Origin: Aliiglaciecola sp. 3_MG-2023
GTDB lineage: Bacteria; Pseudomonadota; Gammaproteobacteria; Enterobacterales; Alteromonadaceae
Reading direction: 5' to 3'
Assembly (NCBI RefSeq): GCF_030548205.1
Contig: NZ_JAUORV010000004.1
Span: 62,001 to 126,000, forward strand
DNA length: 64,000 bases
Shown here: positions 1-9,017 of the stretch, one piece after another
Layout of the letters: each line of letters begins with the position of its first letter
How positions within the stretch are numbered: the stretch's first letter is position 1
Notes under the pieces: generated by a model
What the model saw: only the letters and a program-made list of their open reading frames with translations
The model's database searches: none
What the model was told of the DNA's origin: nothing
Made by a program: the position numbers and the translations under genes

Positions 1-5
1 AAAAT

Positions 6-1220
6 ATGTTTGATGAATTAGATCTTGACGAAAAGTTATGTCAAGCCTTAGCCGATATGGGGTACACCTCCCCTACCAGTATTCAATCTCTGGTGATCCC
101 TCCAGCCATGGAAGGACAAGATATCTTAGCCAATGCACCTACGGGAACGGGTAAGACTGCCGCATTTTTGTTACCGGCTTGTCAGTTTTTACTGGATTTT
201 CCTCGTCAACAACCTGGTTCTTGTCGAATTTTGATACTAACGCCTACCCGAGAACTCGCCTTGCAAGTGTATGAACAAGCAATGCAAATCACACAATATA
301 CAGATTTAGAGTGTGGCGTAATCACTGGAGGCATTAATTATGGAACAGATCGCGAAACCCTAGAAAAAAACCTGGATATTTTAGTCGCAACCCCCGGCAG
401 ATTGTTCGAGCATATTGAAAAAGAAAGTTTTGATTGCCGCGATATTGAAAGTTTAGTGTTGGACGAAGCAGATCGCATGTTGGATATGGGCTTTTCCGCC
501 ATAGTGAATCAAATTGCTGCTGAAGCGCGTTGGCGCAAACAGTCCATGTTGTTTTCAGCTACCCTTGAAGGTCCTGGGATTGCGCGTTTTGCCAAAGACT
601 TGCTAACCAATCCCGTTTCACTAGAAGCGACCCCAAGCCGCAAAGAACACGCGAAAATTCTGCAATGGATCCATCTAGCAGATGATGCAACCCATAAATA
701 TAATTTGCTAAAAAGTATTCTAACCAATCAAATTCAATCAGCGGTGGTATTTGTAAAAACTCGGGACCGACTCAACCAACTTAAACAAATGCTCGAACGA
801 GATGGATTCACAATTTCGTGGCTGCAAGGAGAAATGCCCCAAGATAAACGCAATAGTGCGTTACAACGTTTTAAAGATGGCGAGATAAACATTCTGTTAG
901 CCACCGACGTTGCTTCAAGAGGTATTGATGTGGACAACATCAGTCACGTCATTAATTACGATCTTCCTAGAACAGCAGATATTTACGTTCATCGTATTGG
1001 TCGAACCGGTAGAGCAGGAAAAAAAGGAACCGCTATATCCATTGCTGAAGCCCACGAGATGGGGATCATCGCAAAAATTGAGCGCTATACACAGCAGCGC
1101 TTGAAACGTCGCGTGATAGAAGCGTTGCGACCAAAGAATAAAGAAGCTAAACCGCCGGTTAAAAAGAAAAAGCCTAAATCTGCCAAAAAGAAAATTAAGC
1201 GTCCCAAGAAAAACAAATGA
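6..1220 (+). CDS. srmB: DEAD-box RNA helicase SrmB
   Basis: ATP-dependent RNA helicase that helps early 50S ribosomal subunit assembly. All helicase core motifs can be read: Q-motif near residue 27, Walker A APTGTGKT at 44-51, DEAD at 153-156, SAT at 184-186 and HRIGRTGRAG in the C-terminal RecA domain. The last 40 residues are a lysine-rich tail (KKKKPKSAKKK...), as in SrmB. Segments such as FDCRDIESLVLDEADRMLDMGF and RWRKQSMLFSATLEG follow E. coli SrmB closely, which separates it from RhlE or DeaD. At 404 aa it is slightly shorter than E. coli SrmB because the tail is shorter. The ATG lies 5 bases from the window edge, so its promoter and ribosome binding site are outside. It appears to be monocistronic. 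Confidence 0.93.
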   Translation: MFDELDLDEKLCQALADMGYTSPTSIQSLVIPPAMEGQDILANAPTGTGKTAAFLLPACQFLLDFPRQQPGSCRILILTPTRELALQVYEQAMQITQYTDLECGVITGGINYGTDRETLEKNLDILVATPGRLFEHIEKESFDCRDIESLVLDEADRMLDMGFSAIVNQIAAEARWRKQSMLFSATLEGPGIARFAKDLLTNPVSLEATPSRKEHAKILQWIHLADDATHKYNLLKSILTNQIQSAVVFVKTRDRLNQLKQMLERDGFTISWLQGEMPQDKRNSALQRFKDGEINILLATDVASRGIDVDNISHVINYDLPRTADIYVHRIGRTGRAGKKGTAISIAEAHEMGIIAKIERYTQQRLKRRVIEALRPKNKEAKPPVKKKKPKSAKKKIKRPKKNK

Positions 1221-1410
1221 AGGTGATAGTTTGCAACACAATATCGCAAGAACTTCAAATTAATCAATAACTTGCTGTGATAGCTAGTTAAGCCTTCAAA
1301 TTATGGGGGAGTAAATTGTTTTTTTAGATAGTTTGATAGTCCTATTTGCTTAAAAGTTGTATGATGTTGGCGTATTTAGTTTCGCTGTGTAACCAATTTG
1401 GCTGGTTTTT

Positions 1411-1428
1411 AGAAGGGGTTCTGCCATT
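1411..1428 (+). promoter_or_regulatory. Shine-Dalgarno and ATT initiation codon of the GGDEF-EAL gene
   Basis: AGAAGGGG at 1411-1418 is a strong ribosome binding sequence with correct spacing to ATT at 1426. No ATG, GTG or TTG lies in frame between the upstream stop (1390) and 1585; the only other candidates are CTG 1402, which precedes the binding site, and further ATT/ATC codons. ATT starts are known for infC and pcnB, where they limit expression. Confidence 0.6.
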
Positions 1429-3435
1429 AACAACGATTTTGAAATTAATCAGGCAAATTTACGAGATAAAACTAACTCCATTTATGAAAATTTACTTGTC
1501 GGACTAATCGGCAGCTTAGTTGCAGCCATTTTTCTTGTTTTTGCATTAGATACACCCAATACCCATAGTTTAAAGCTAACTTGGTTGGCTGTTGTTGCCC
1601 TGATAACAGCTTTCCGGTTCATTGATTGGCTTTATTGGCGAATTAAATTGCGCCGAAAAAAATACGAAGCACATCCGGCCAGAAATCGCGCGGTGCTTGG
1701 GGTTATTTCGTTGGCTTTAATGTGGTGCGTCTATTCGGTCGTTTTTTACGACAGTATGGATCTAACAGAGTTGGCTTTGACCTTTGCCATGCTTTGTACC
1801 CTCTCAAGTGGAGCAAACTCTGCTCTTTCAGGCCATAAAAAGACGGCTATTCTTTATACTATTCTGTTGTTAACACCCGTATCCTGTATGGCGTTATTTT
1901 CTGGTGTTACAGTACATATTTTTATCGGCTGTTTAGGGCTTCTATACAATATTGCCATCACCTATTCCGCAGCTCGAGCCGCTGACTTAACGAAAGAAGC
2001 CATCAAACTACGCAATGAAAACACGCTTATTTTAGAAAAAATGCAGCAAAAAATCGCCCAAACTGATGCCGTCCATGCAGAATTATCACAGGCTTATAAT
2101 CATTTAAGTGATAACAAGGAAGCCTTAGAAAAAGAGGTAGAGCGACGCACAGAAGAAATCAGAATGTTATCGAGCTTAGATCCGTTAACTCAGTTATATA
2201 ATCGTGAAGCATTTATCCGTCAGTTATCCGAAACGGCAACTAAGAGTATTAAAAGCGGTCATTCAGTCGCTTTGCTTTTCATCGATTTAAATGGCTTTAA
2301 AAAAGTCAACGATACACTCGGACACAAAGTAGGGGATGCAGTATTAGTCGAGGTAGCCGGCCGAATTGGTGCATTTGCTAATGACTATCAAGCGGGACGC
2401 TGGGGTGGCGATGAGTTTTTAATGTTATTACCCTATGCTGACCATGAAACTGCTATTTCGGTGGCCAATGCATTATTAGCTCGTATATCTCAGCCCTTAG
2501 ATGTCATGTCTAATCAGCTTTTTGTCAGTGCAACCATTGGCATCGCGATGTTACCCGAACACACGTCAAATGAAACAGAACTAATTCAACTGGCTGACTT
2601 TGCAATGTTCGAACAAAAGAAATTGAATTTATCTGCGCCAAGAATGTTTTCCCAGGATTTATTTGAAAACCTCAAACAAATCGAGGAACTGCGCAATGGT
2701 TTACAGGAAGCCATCAGCAATAAACAACTTTATTTATGTTACCAACCCATTGTGAAATGCAAAACTAAACAACCTTGGTCATTTGAAGCTCTGTTACGTT
2801 GGAATTTTAACGGCAACCTCGTTGGTCCCGACACCTTTATCCCCTTAGCAGAACAAACCGGATTAATTCACGAAATTGGTGCTTGGGTGCTTAACCGAGC
2901 CTGCATTGATGCCAGCCAATGGCAGCATAGTCCCAATGCATCGGTATCTGTAAACGTTTCGATCACACAGCTGTTAGATTCTGATTTTATTGGCGTTTTA
3001 GATAAAGCATTAAAAACGAGTAAATTAAAACCAGAACGACTGCATTTAGAAATAACAGAATCGATGTTTGCTGATAACAAAGAAAAAGTTAAAGCCAAAA
3101 TAAATGCCATCAAAGAAAGAAATGTTCAAGTTTCCATTGATGACTTTGGTACAGGTTACTCGTCATTGAGTCAGTTACAAACCCTCAAGTTCGATACCAT
3201 AAAAATTGACCGTTCTTTTGTTTTGAATATGCAGCATGGTGGCGAAGCTATCATCAGAGCAACCCTGTTTATTGCCAAACAATTTGGTTGCCAAACTGTA
3301 GCTGAAGGTATTGAAACAGAACAAGAAGCACTCAAACTGTCTGAAATGGGTGTGGATTACTTACAAGGTTTTTTGTTTTCTAGACCGATAAAAAACGACG
3401 ATTTACGTCACTGGGTGGAGAAGATTGAAACCTAA
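1426..3435 (+). CDS. Membrane GGDEF-EAL protein (cyclic-di-GMP turnover), ATT start
   Basis: Putative diguanylate cyclase/phosphodiesterase, about 669 aa. The N-terminal ~180 residues hold about six membrane helices (a MASE-like sensor), then a coiled coil (~200-255), a GGDEF domain (GGDEF intact at 327-331) and an EAL domain (EAL at 454-456, DDFGTGYSSL and AEGIETEQ intact). Both active sites look complete. No RxxD inhibitory site precedes GGDEF. The first ATG/GTG/TTG-type start in frame is TTG at 1585, but it would cut the first membrane helix. The frame stays open and clearly coding back to a stop at 1390. Within that stretch an ATT at 1426 sits 7-8 bases after AGAAGGGG (1411-1418), so I place the start there. 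The net enzymatic direction cannot be told from sequence. Confidence 0.8.
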   Translation: MNNDFEINQANLRDKTNSIYENLLVGLIGSLVAAIFLVFALDTPNTHSLKLTWLAVVALITAFRFIDWLYWRIKLRRKKYEAHPARNRAVLGVISLALMWCVYSVVFYDSMDLTELALTFAMLCTLSSGANSALSGHKKTAILYTILLLTPVSCMALFSGVTVHIFIGCLGLLYNIAITYSAARAADLTKEAIKLRNENTLILEKMQQKIAQTDAVHAELSQAYNHLSDNKEALEKEVERRTEEIRMLSSLDPLTQLYNREAFIRQLSETATKSIKSGHSVALLFIDLNGFKKVNDTLGHKVGDAVLVEVAGRIGAFANDYQAGRWGGDEFLMLLPYADHETAISVANALLARISQPLDVMSNQLFVSATIGIAMLPEHTSNETELIQLADFAMFEQKKLNLSAPRMFSQDLFENLKQIEELRNGLQEAISNKQLYLCYQPIVKCKTKQPWSFEALLRWNFNGNLVGPDTFIPLAEQTGLIHEIGAWVLNRACIDASQWQHSPNASVSVNVSITQLLDSDFIGVLDKALKTSKLKPERLHLEITESMFADNKEKVKAKINAIKERNVQVSIDDFGTGYSSLSQLQTLKFDTIKIDRSFVLNMQHGGEAIIRATLFIAKQFGCQTVAEGIETEQEALKLSEMGVDYLQGFLFSRPIKNDDLRHWVEKIET

Positions 3436-3527
3436 TTTAGGCAACATATACCCCAATAACAGACACACCTTGATTTCAACTTTTAAAATACAACTGTGTG
3501 GCATAACACAGTTTTAGAGCACGCTTT

Positions 3528-4103
3528 ATGGCCCAACTTTATTTCTATTATTCTGCAATGAATGCAGGTAAATCCACATCTTTGTTGCAGTCTGCTTACA
3601 ATTATCAAGAACGCGGCATGCGCGCAGAAATTTTCACAGCTGCGCTGGATGATCGCTACGGAATTGGAAAAGTAACGTCTCGTATAGGTTTAAAGTCAGA
3701 CGCTCACTTGTTTAATCGAGAAAGTGACTTATTTAAAAGTACGGAAGCGTTACAGGACAATGGAAAAATTGACTGCATCTTTATCGATGAGGCGCAATTT
3801 TTAAATAAACGCCAAGTAAAACAATTAACTAAAATTGTTGACCAATTGCACATTCCGGTCTTGGCCTATGGTCTGCGCACCGACTTTCTCGGTGAAACCT
3901 TCGAGGGAAGTCACTATTTATTAGCGTGGGCCGACAAGATGATTGAATTAAAAACAGTATGCCATTGTGGTAAAAAAGCAAATTTCGTTGTCCGTTGGGA
4001 TGAGACGGGAAAACCTGTAAAACACGGCGCACAGGTGCAAGTTGGCGGTAATGATACTTATGAGTCTATGTGTCGAAAACACTTTACTCAACTAGTTTGG
4101 TAG
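3528..4103 (+). CDS. tdk: Thymidine kinase
   Basis: Phosphorylates thymidine to dTMP with ATP in the pyrimidine salvage pathway. It is a type II (tetrameric, zinc-binding) kinase of 191 aa, the usual bacterial length. The N-terminal P-loop reads SAMNAGKST. The DEAQF motif (about residues 87-91) is the Walker B with the catalytic glutamate. The lasso/zinc region carries CHCGKK and a second cysteine-histidine pair near MCRKHF at the C-terminus. YGLRTDF and GGNDTYE are family signatures. The ATG at 3528 follows GAGCACG, a weak binding site. It stands alone between the GGDEF-EAL gene and the convergent prsR. Confidence 0.95.
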   Translation: MAQLYFYYSAMNAGKSTSLLQSAYNYQERGMRAEIFTAALDDRYGIGKVTSRIGLKSDAHLFNRESDLFKSTEALQDNGKIDCIFIDEAQFLNKRQVKQLTKIVDQLHIPVLAYGLRTDFLGETFEGSHYLLAWADKMIELKTVCHCGKKANFVVRWDETGKPVKHGAQVQVGGNDTYESMCRKHFTQLVW

Positions 4104-4187
4104 TCTCCATAAGAGGGATAACTGATTAGACTTTAACGCAAGGCTGATACCCTTTAGACACCAAACCTGCCCCATTAAACTTAAAAC

Positions 4188-4211
4188 GCCTCAGCATATT
4201 TATCCTGAGGC
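4188..4211 (-). terminator. Hairpin terminator after prsR
   Basis: Inverted repeat GCCTCAG / CTGAGGC (4188-4194 and 4205-4211), 7-bp stem with a 10-base loop. On the minus strand it is followed by GTTTTAAG. It lies in the convergent space between tdk and prsR and could act on both. Confidence 0.6.
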
Positions 4212-4241
4212 ATTGTCGTGTTTTGGATTTCCCAATACTTG

Positions 4242-5603
4242 TTAGGCTCCAGTTTTAATATCATCTAAGTGGTACTTATCAATAAGCGAATATAACGTTG
4301 GTCGTGTCACCCCTAAAAGTTCAGCAGTTCTCGACATATTCTTCTCGGATTGGTAATAAGCTCGGCGAATAGCACGACTTTCGGCTAATTCTCTTACTTC
4401 ACGTAAGTTTAGGCTATCCACGCTATCATCACCATCTTCACGGACAATTAAGCCTAAGTCATCAGCCTGAATTGTACTGCCTTCGGCTAAAATAACCGCT
4501 GACTTCAGTTTATTTTGCAACTCACGAATATTACCGTTCCAGCGATGTTGCAACATCGCTTTAACCGCACCATCACTCAGGCCTTTCACTTTGGTTCCAA
4601 ACTCTTCGTTGTACTGATTTAAAAAGGTTTTAGCCAGCAAAATAACATCATTCTCGCGCTCTCTTAAGGGCGGAATGCTGATAATAATTTCGCCAACGCG
4701 ATAGAACAAATCTTCACGGAAAGTTTGTTCTGTCACCATATCTTGCAAATTTCGGTGGGTTGCACAGATAACACGAATATCCACAGGGATTTCACTTCTC
4801 CCCCCTACCCGTTCAATCACCCTTTCTTGCAGAAAACGGAGCATTTTGGCTTGTAGTCCAAGGGGCATATCACCAATTTCGTCTAAAAATACAGTGCCGC
4901 CTTGAGCCGTTTCAATTTTACCTAACGTGGTTTTATTCGCGCCGGTAAACGCCCCTTTTTCATAGCCAAAAAGTTCGCTTTCTAGTAAATTTTCAGGAAT
5001 AGAGGCACAGTTGATGGCAACAAAAGGCTTGTCTTTTCGAAGACTATGATCATGAATACTGCGGGCAAACACTTCCTTACCAGTACCACTTTCACCTAAC
5101 AACAAGGTGCTAATATCAGTTTGTGCAATTTTCTCAGCTTTACGGCTAACTATTTGAATAGATTCACTATTACCAATAATTTTGCTCATGGATGAAGAGT
5201 TTTTAGCAAGCTGCCGGTTTTCTAGTTCAAGATTAAATAAATTAGCAGCCCGATTCACTAGAATCTGAATGGTGTCAGAGTCGATTGGCTTTTGATAAAA
5301 GTCGTAAGCACCTAGGGCAATAGCTTTGAGGGCATTTTCTTTATCATTATTGCCGGTCACCACGATCACTTTGGTTTGCGGCGATAAGGCTAAGATTTCC
5401 TCCAGAGCGGCTAAGCCTTCAGAAGCATTAGCAGGATCTGGTGGCAATCCTAAATCGAGGGTAACAACTTTAGGCTCATATCTGCGTAATTGGTTGATCG
5501 CAGATTGGCGATCTTCAGCAAAAACAACTTCGTATTCGCTTAAGCTCCATTTAAGTTGCTTTTGAATTCCTAGATCGTCATCAACTACTAATATTCTATC
5601 CAC
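4242..5603 (-). CDS. prsR: PrsR, sigma-54-dependent response regulator (PEP-CTERM-box type)
   Basis: DNA-binding enhancer-binding protein of the NtrC class, 453 aa. Receiver domain ~1-120 with phospho-acceptor Asp50 (VTLDLGLPPD) and acidic pocket at 8-10. AAA+ sigma-54 interaction domain ~140-380 with Walker A GESGTGKE at 170-177 and GAFTGA at 217-222, so it should contact sigma-54. A Fis-type helix-turn-helix follows at ~420-444. The receiver has the PPDP insertion after the phospho-Asp that I associate with PrsR proteins. The start is GTG behind AGAGGGA. It is encoded 27 bp after prsK on the same strand, so the two should form one phosphorelay. In known systems PrsR drives exopolysaccharide and PEP-CTERM protein genes; none of these lies in the window. 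Confidence 0.87.
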   Translation of the reverse strand: MDRILVVDDDLGIQKQLKWSLSEYEVVFAEDRQSAINQLRRYEPKVVTLDLGLPPDPANASEGLAALEEILALSPQTKVIVVTGNNDKENALKAIALGAYDFYQKPIDSDTIQILVNRAANLFNLELENRQLAKNSSSMSKIIGNSESIQIVSRKAEKIAQTDISTLLLGESGTGKEVFARSIHDHSLRKDKPFVAINCASIPENLLESELFGYEKGAFTGANKTTLGKIETAQGGTVFLDEIGDMPLGLQAKMLRFLQERVIERVGGRSEIPVDIRVICATHRNLQDMVTEQTFREDLFYRVGEIIISIPPLRERENDVILLAKTFLNQYNEEFGTKVKGLSDGAVKAMLQHRWNGNIRELQNKLKSAVILAEGSTIQADDLGLIVREDGDDSVDSLNLREVRELAESRAIRRAYYQSEKNMSRTAELLGVTRPTLYSLIDKYHLDDIKTGA

Positions 5604-5630
5604 GTCTTTTGGGTCCCTCTATAAAGATTA

Positions 5631-7658
5631 TTATTCTGCAGGAAAATTCAGTGTAAACACTGACCCTTTTTGCTGTTCACTTTGGACCTTAATACTGCCG
5701 CCCAACCTTTCAACAAAATTCTTGGCATCGTATGCACCAATTCCCATTCCTGCGTTACCTTTAGTGGTATCGAATGGTTTAAATAAGCGATGTTCAATAA
5801 AATCTTGACTCATTCCCTCACCGCTATCTTCGATGGTAACGATAAGAAAACGTTGGTCAACGCTCATATCGATGCTCACTTTTACCTGCCCGTGATCGTC
5901 AGTCGCTTGTTGCGCATTACTGATCAAGTGATACATAACATTACAGAATTTTTCTTCATCTATCACCAGTTGTTTCTCATCAATGACAATTAAACTCGGA
6001 ATGGGTAAATTTCCTGCGCATTTTTTGTCGATCACTGATTGAATACTCACGGAAACATCACATAGCTTTTCGTTGCTTCGTTGCGCTTCTTTTTTATCTG
6101 TGAGCTGGCGTAACATTTTATCCATACGCGCTTTTGTGTGGGTCAAGGTTTCAAAAGTATCTTCAATAAACTCAGGGTTATCTTTGTGTTGCTCAGCGTT
6201 GGCTAAAATCAAATCGATTTGTGCTAGCACATTCTTCAAGTCATGTAATACAAACGCCGACATTCGGTTGAACGCCGCAAACTGTGCATTTTCAGCCACC
6301 TCTTTACCGGCTTCGTGATGGAAAACATAGCTTGATATTTGTGCGGTCACTGCGGTCAGGTAATCCCTGAGCTCCCAATTTAATTTACGAACCGAGCGGT
6401 CACCATTCATAATTGCTAACCCCCAAAGCGCTTCGGCCTTATATATGGGAAGCACAATTTGAAAGGAGCACTCATTTAACAACGCATGGTTCAATTTTAA
6501 GCCTTCATAAATAAACGGCTGATAACGCAACTCTTCTATATCGATAACCCAGTCTTTTTGCTGGCAATACACAGCTAACTCATTCAATAATTGAACTTCT
6601 CGTGGAGTAAGATCTGGGTGGTTAATTTGTGCTTTAGGATTAAGGCTGTGCCCTTCCTTTTTCAGTAACACACCAGAATTGTATTCAATGGCTTGAATCC
6701 AACCATTAAGCGCATTTTCATAAACCTGTGAAATATTGGATTCATTGGAAGACAAAGCATCGGTTAATTTTAACCATTCAATACGATAATCGAACTGATT
6801 GACGAAAAAGTGCTTGGTAATAAATACCCGTATTTTCACTCTTAGGCTGTTGGACAAGAACAAGGTCATTAGCAGTGCAGTGGATAATACTATGAGTATT
6901 ATCTGTATTGTGCTTCCCCACTCTCCACCAATGTATTTTACGAAATAGCCTATCATCGCCATGATAAACAAATACACGCCTGCGACCATTAACAAAGAAC
7001 TGTGTAACACGATTTCTCGAGAGATAAATATGTCAACGCCCCAATGTTTGATTCGGCGAATAGCCAATACTAGGAACGGCAACAATCCCGTATAAACGTA
7101 ACCTCGTGCGGCAATATAAGTTACTTCTACGCCGCCAACCATAGTGGCATTGGCAAAGGTCACGAATTCAAATAAATTCGTGGCTCCCAGGTATAACACA
7201 AGGGGTTTATATGCCCACTTATTTTCTCCAGCTTGTCGATAGATTAACTCCAGTATGACCAGAACTTCCAAAGAGATAATTGTTAGGGCTAGAAACTGCC
7301 AACTCACATCGATTGGGAGAAAATAAGGCAATAAAATGCTGGCAACAGGCACAGATAACATGATGATGGAAAAGGGACGCATTAACACGTCCTTAATACT
7401 TCGAAAGTCGTTTTTAATGCAAGCCAGTAAGAAAACTAGCCAGATACTTTGTTTAACTGCATCCCATAGAAATAAGTGTTTGATTTCTACAGGTCCAAAT
7501 AAAAAATTAATGTGCAGTAAACACCACACAGCAGTCCCTGCTGTAGCTAGAATCAATAAATATTTAACCAATCCTGCCTTTCTAACGGTGAAAAGCAACA
7601 ATAGCAATAGGCTGTAACTGACTACACCTAGTCCAAACCCAAGATCAGCTATCATCAT
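5631..7658 (-). CDS. prsK: PrsK, membrane histidine kinase (PEP-CTERM system type)
   Basis: Sensor kinase of 675 aa, partner of PrsR. The N-terminal ~290 residues form about nine transmembrane helices with no large periplasmic domain, suggesting that it senses within or near the membrane. A GAF-like region follows (~320-450). The phospho-acceptor motif FVLHDLKNVLAQ is characteristic of the PrsK family. The ATPase domain has the N box (HLISNAQQA), DSGEGM and a G box with GMGIGAYDAK. The start is an ATG ATG pair after AGGAAG. It sits 64 bp downstream of the ketoacyl synthase gene on the same strand, which may mean co-transcription. The signal it reads is unknown. Confidence 0.86.
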   Translation of the reverse strand: MMIADLGFGLGVVSYSLLLLLLFTVRKAGLVKYLLILATAGTAVWCLLHINFLFGPVEIKHLFLWDAVKQSIWLVFLLACIKNDFRSIKDVLMRPFSIIMLSVPVASILLPYFLPIDVSWQFLALTIISLEVLVILELIYRQAGENKWAYKPLVLYLGATNLFEFVTFANATMVGGVEVTYIAARGYVYTGLLPFLVLAIRRIKHWGVDIFISREIVLHSSLLMVAGVYLFIMAMIGYFVKYIGGEWGSTIQIILIVLSTALLMTLFLSNSLRVKIRVFITKHFFVNQFDYRIEWLKLTDALSSNESNISQVYENALNGWIQAIEYNSGVLLKKEGHSLNPKAQINHPDLTPREVQLLNELAVYCQQKDWVIDIEELRYQPFIYEGLKLNHALLNECSFQIVLPIYKAEALWGLAIMNGDRSVRKLNWELRDYLTAVTAQISSYVFHHEAGKEVAENAQFAAFNRMSAFVLHDLKNVLAQIDLILANAEQHKDNPEFIEDTFETLTHTKARMDKMLRQLTDKKEAQRSNEKLCDVSVSIQSVIDKKCAGNLPIPSLIVIDEKQLVIDEEKFCNVMYHLISNAQQATDDHGQVKVSIDMSVDQRFLIVTIEDSGEGMSQDFIEHRLFKPFDTTKGNAGMGIGAYDAKNFVERLGGSIKVQSEQQKGSVFTLNFPAE

Positions 7659-7722
7659 CTATTGACTTCCTTGCACAAAACTAACTATCGTAAGCACCAA
7701 TTAACCCTTCAATGGTTAACTC

Positions 7723-8847
7723 TTACTTCTTTTTAAGCACTAAACTGCCAATGGAATAACCCGCACCGAATGAGCAAATCAGGCCATAATCTCCTGATTG
7801 TAAATCTTGATGATGTAAATGAAACGCAATAATTGAGCCTGCCGATGCGGTGTTTGCAAATCGATCTAGTACAATAGGTGCTTCGTCAGCATCTGCCACC
7901 CGACCGAGTAACTTTTTAGTTATCAAGGTGTTCATATTAATGTTCGCTTGATGTAACCACCAGCGCCTTACATCTGCGGAGGTTAAATTGTGCTTGGCCA
8001 AATGATCGGCAATGTGAGCGGCCGCCATGGGACAGACTTCTTTGAATACTTTGCGTCCCTCTTGATGAAACAATTTATCCGGCCCGTAAGGTTCGGTATC
8101 AAAAACTCGACTCATGTAACCAAAGTTGGAACGAATATTACTGGAAAAATCGGTAACAGCTTTGGTACTGAGAATTTCAAATTGTTGCTCACTGGTAGCC
8201 GTATCTTGATGTTCAATTACCATAGCTGTGGCAACGTCACCAAAAATAAAGTGACTATCACGGTCCTGATAATTAATTTGCGGTGAAATTAATTCAGGAT
8301 TAATGACTAAAACACATTTGGCCGTTTCAGCAGCGATCATTTCATATGCTCGATGCAACCCAAAGGTTGCCGCGGAACAGGCAACCAACATGTCGAAGCC
8401 AAAACCTTTAATGCCTAACGCACCTTGCACTTCAATGGCAATAGCCGGATATGAGCGCTGAGTATAAGCACAAGATACAATAACTGCATCAATGTCTTGT
8501 GCTGTCTTATTTGCCGCTTTTAGTGCTTTTTTCGCTGCATCTAAAGCCACTTCAGCTTGGTGTGACAATTCATCATCACTGCGCTCTGGAATATTTGGAC
8601 GCATTCGTTCAATATCTAAAACACCGTCTTTTACATAAGCGTACCGACTTTTGATACCTGATGCTTTTTCTACAAAATCTGCGCTAGATAAGGGTTTAGC
8701 CTTTATTTCATCCGCAGCAATGGCCTCGGCGTTTTCTAAGTTGTACTTTTCAGCATAAGCATTATAACTGTCAACCAACTCACTGTTAGAAATACTGTAA
8801 GGGGGCGTCCACATTCCCGAACCACTGATCACAATCTGTTTAGTCAT
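7723..8847 (-). CDS. Beta-ketoacyl-ACP synthase III family protein (FabH-like)
   Basis: Thiolase-fold condensing enzyme, 374 aa, longer than the ~317 aa of housekeeping FabH because of an N-terminal insertion (about residues 25-75). The catalytic triad is intact: Cys in VACSAATFG, His in WLHQANIN and Asn in FANTASAGS. The C-terminal GAGYSIGSLVLKK is typical. By family it joins an acyl-CoA or acyl starter to malonyl-ACP; the substrate is not readable from sequence. No other fatty-acid genes are nearby, so it is probably a second, specialised KAS III rather than the only FabH. It precedes prsK-prsR on the same strand. No clear ribosome binding site is seen before its ATG. Confidence 0.85.
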   Translation of the reverse strand: MTKQIVISGSGMWTPPYSISNSELVDSYNAYAEKYNLENAEAIAADEIKAKPLSSADFVEKASGIKSRYAYVKDGVLDIERMRPNIPERSDDELSHQAEVALDAAKKALKAANKTAQDIDAVIVSCAYTQRSYPAIAIEVQGALGIKGFGFDMLVACSAATFGLHRAYEMIAAETAKCVLVINPELISPQINYQDRDSHFIFGDVATAMVIEHQDTATSEQQFEILSTKAVTDFSSNIRSNFGYMSRVFDTEPYGPDKLFHQEGRKVFKEVCPMAAAHIADHLAKHNLTSADVRRWWLHQANINMNTLITKKLLGRVADADEAPIVLDRFANTASAGSIIAFHLHHQDLQSGDYGLICSFGAGYSIGSLVLKKK

Positions 8848-8961
8848 GTATTAAAATCCAATCATTTGTCACTGCAAAATTAAACTGTCTAAGCTTAGCG
8901 TTTTCGCAGTGTAAAGTCATGGAACATGCACAAGCAATTTACATCTAACGCCTGCTCATAT

Positions 8962-8991
8962 AAAAATACCGTGAAGATTCACGGTATTTTT
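8962..8991. terminator. Strong bidirectional terminator
   Basis: Near-perfect inverted repeat with a 12-14 bp stem: AAAAATACCGTGA pairs with TCACGGTATTTTT around a tight loop. It has A/T runs on both sides. It lies after the exported coiled-coil gene (minus strand), separating the ECF operon from the ketoacyl synthase gene. Confidence 0.88.
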
Positions 8992-9017
8992 AACGCCTCG
9001 ATATACCTGATTTGACC

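Noticed and set aside
7701-7719. TTAACC / GGTTAA hairpin after the ketoacyl synthase gene
   Set aside because: Only 6 bp with no U-tract; it overlaps the short gap to prsK and would not be a convincing terminator.
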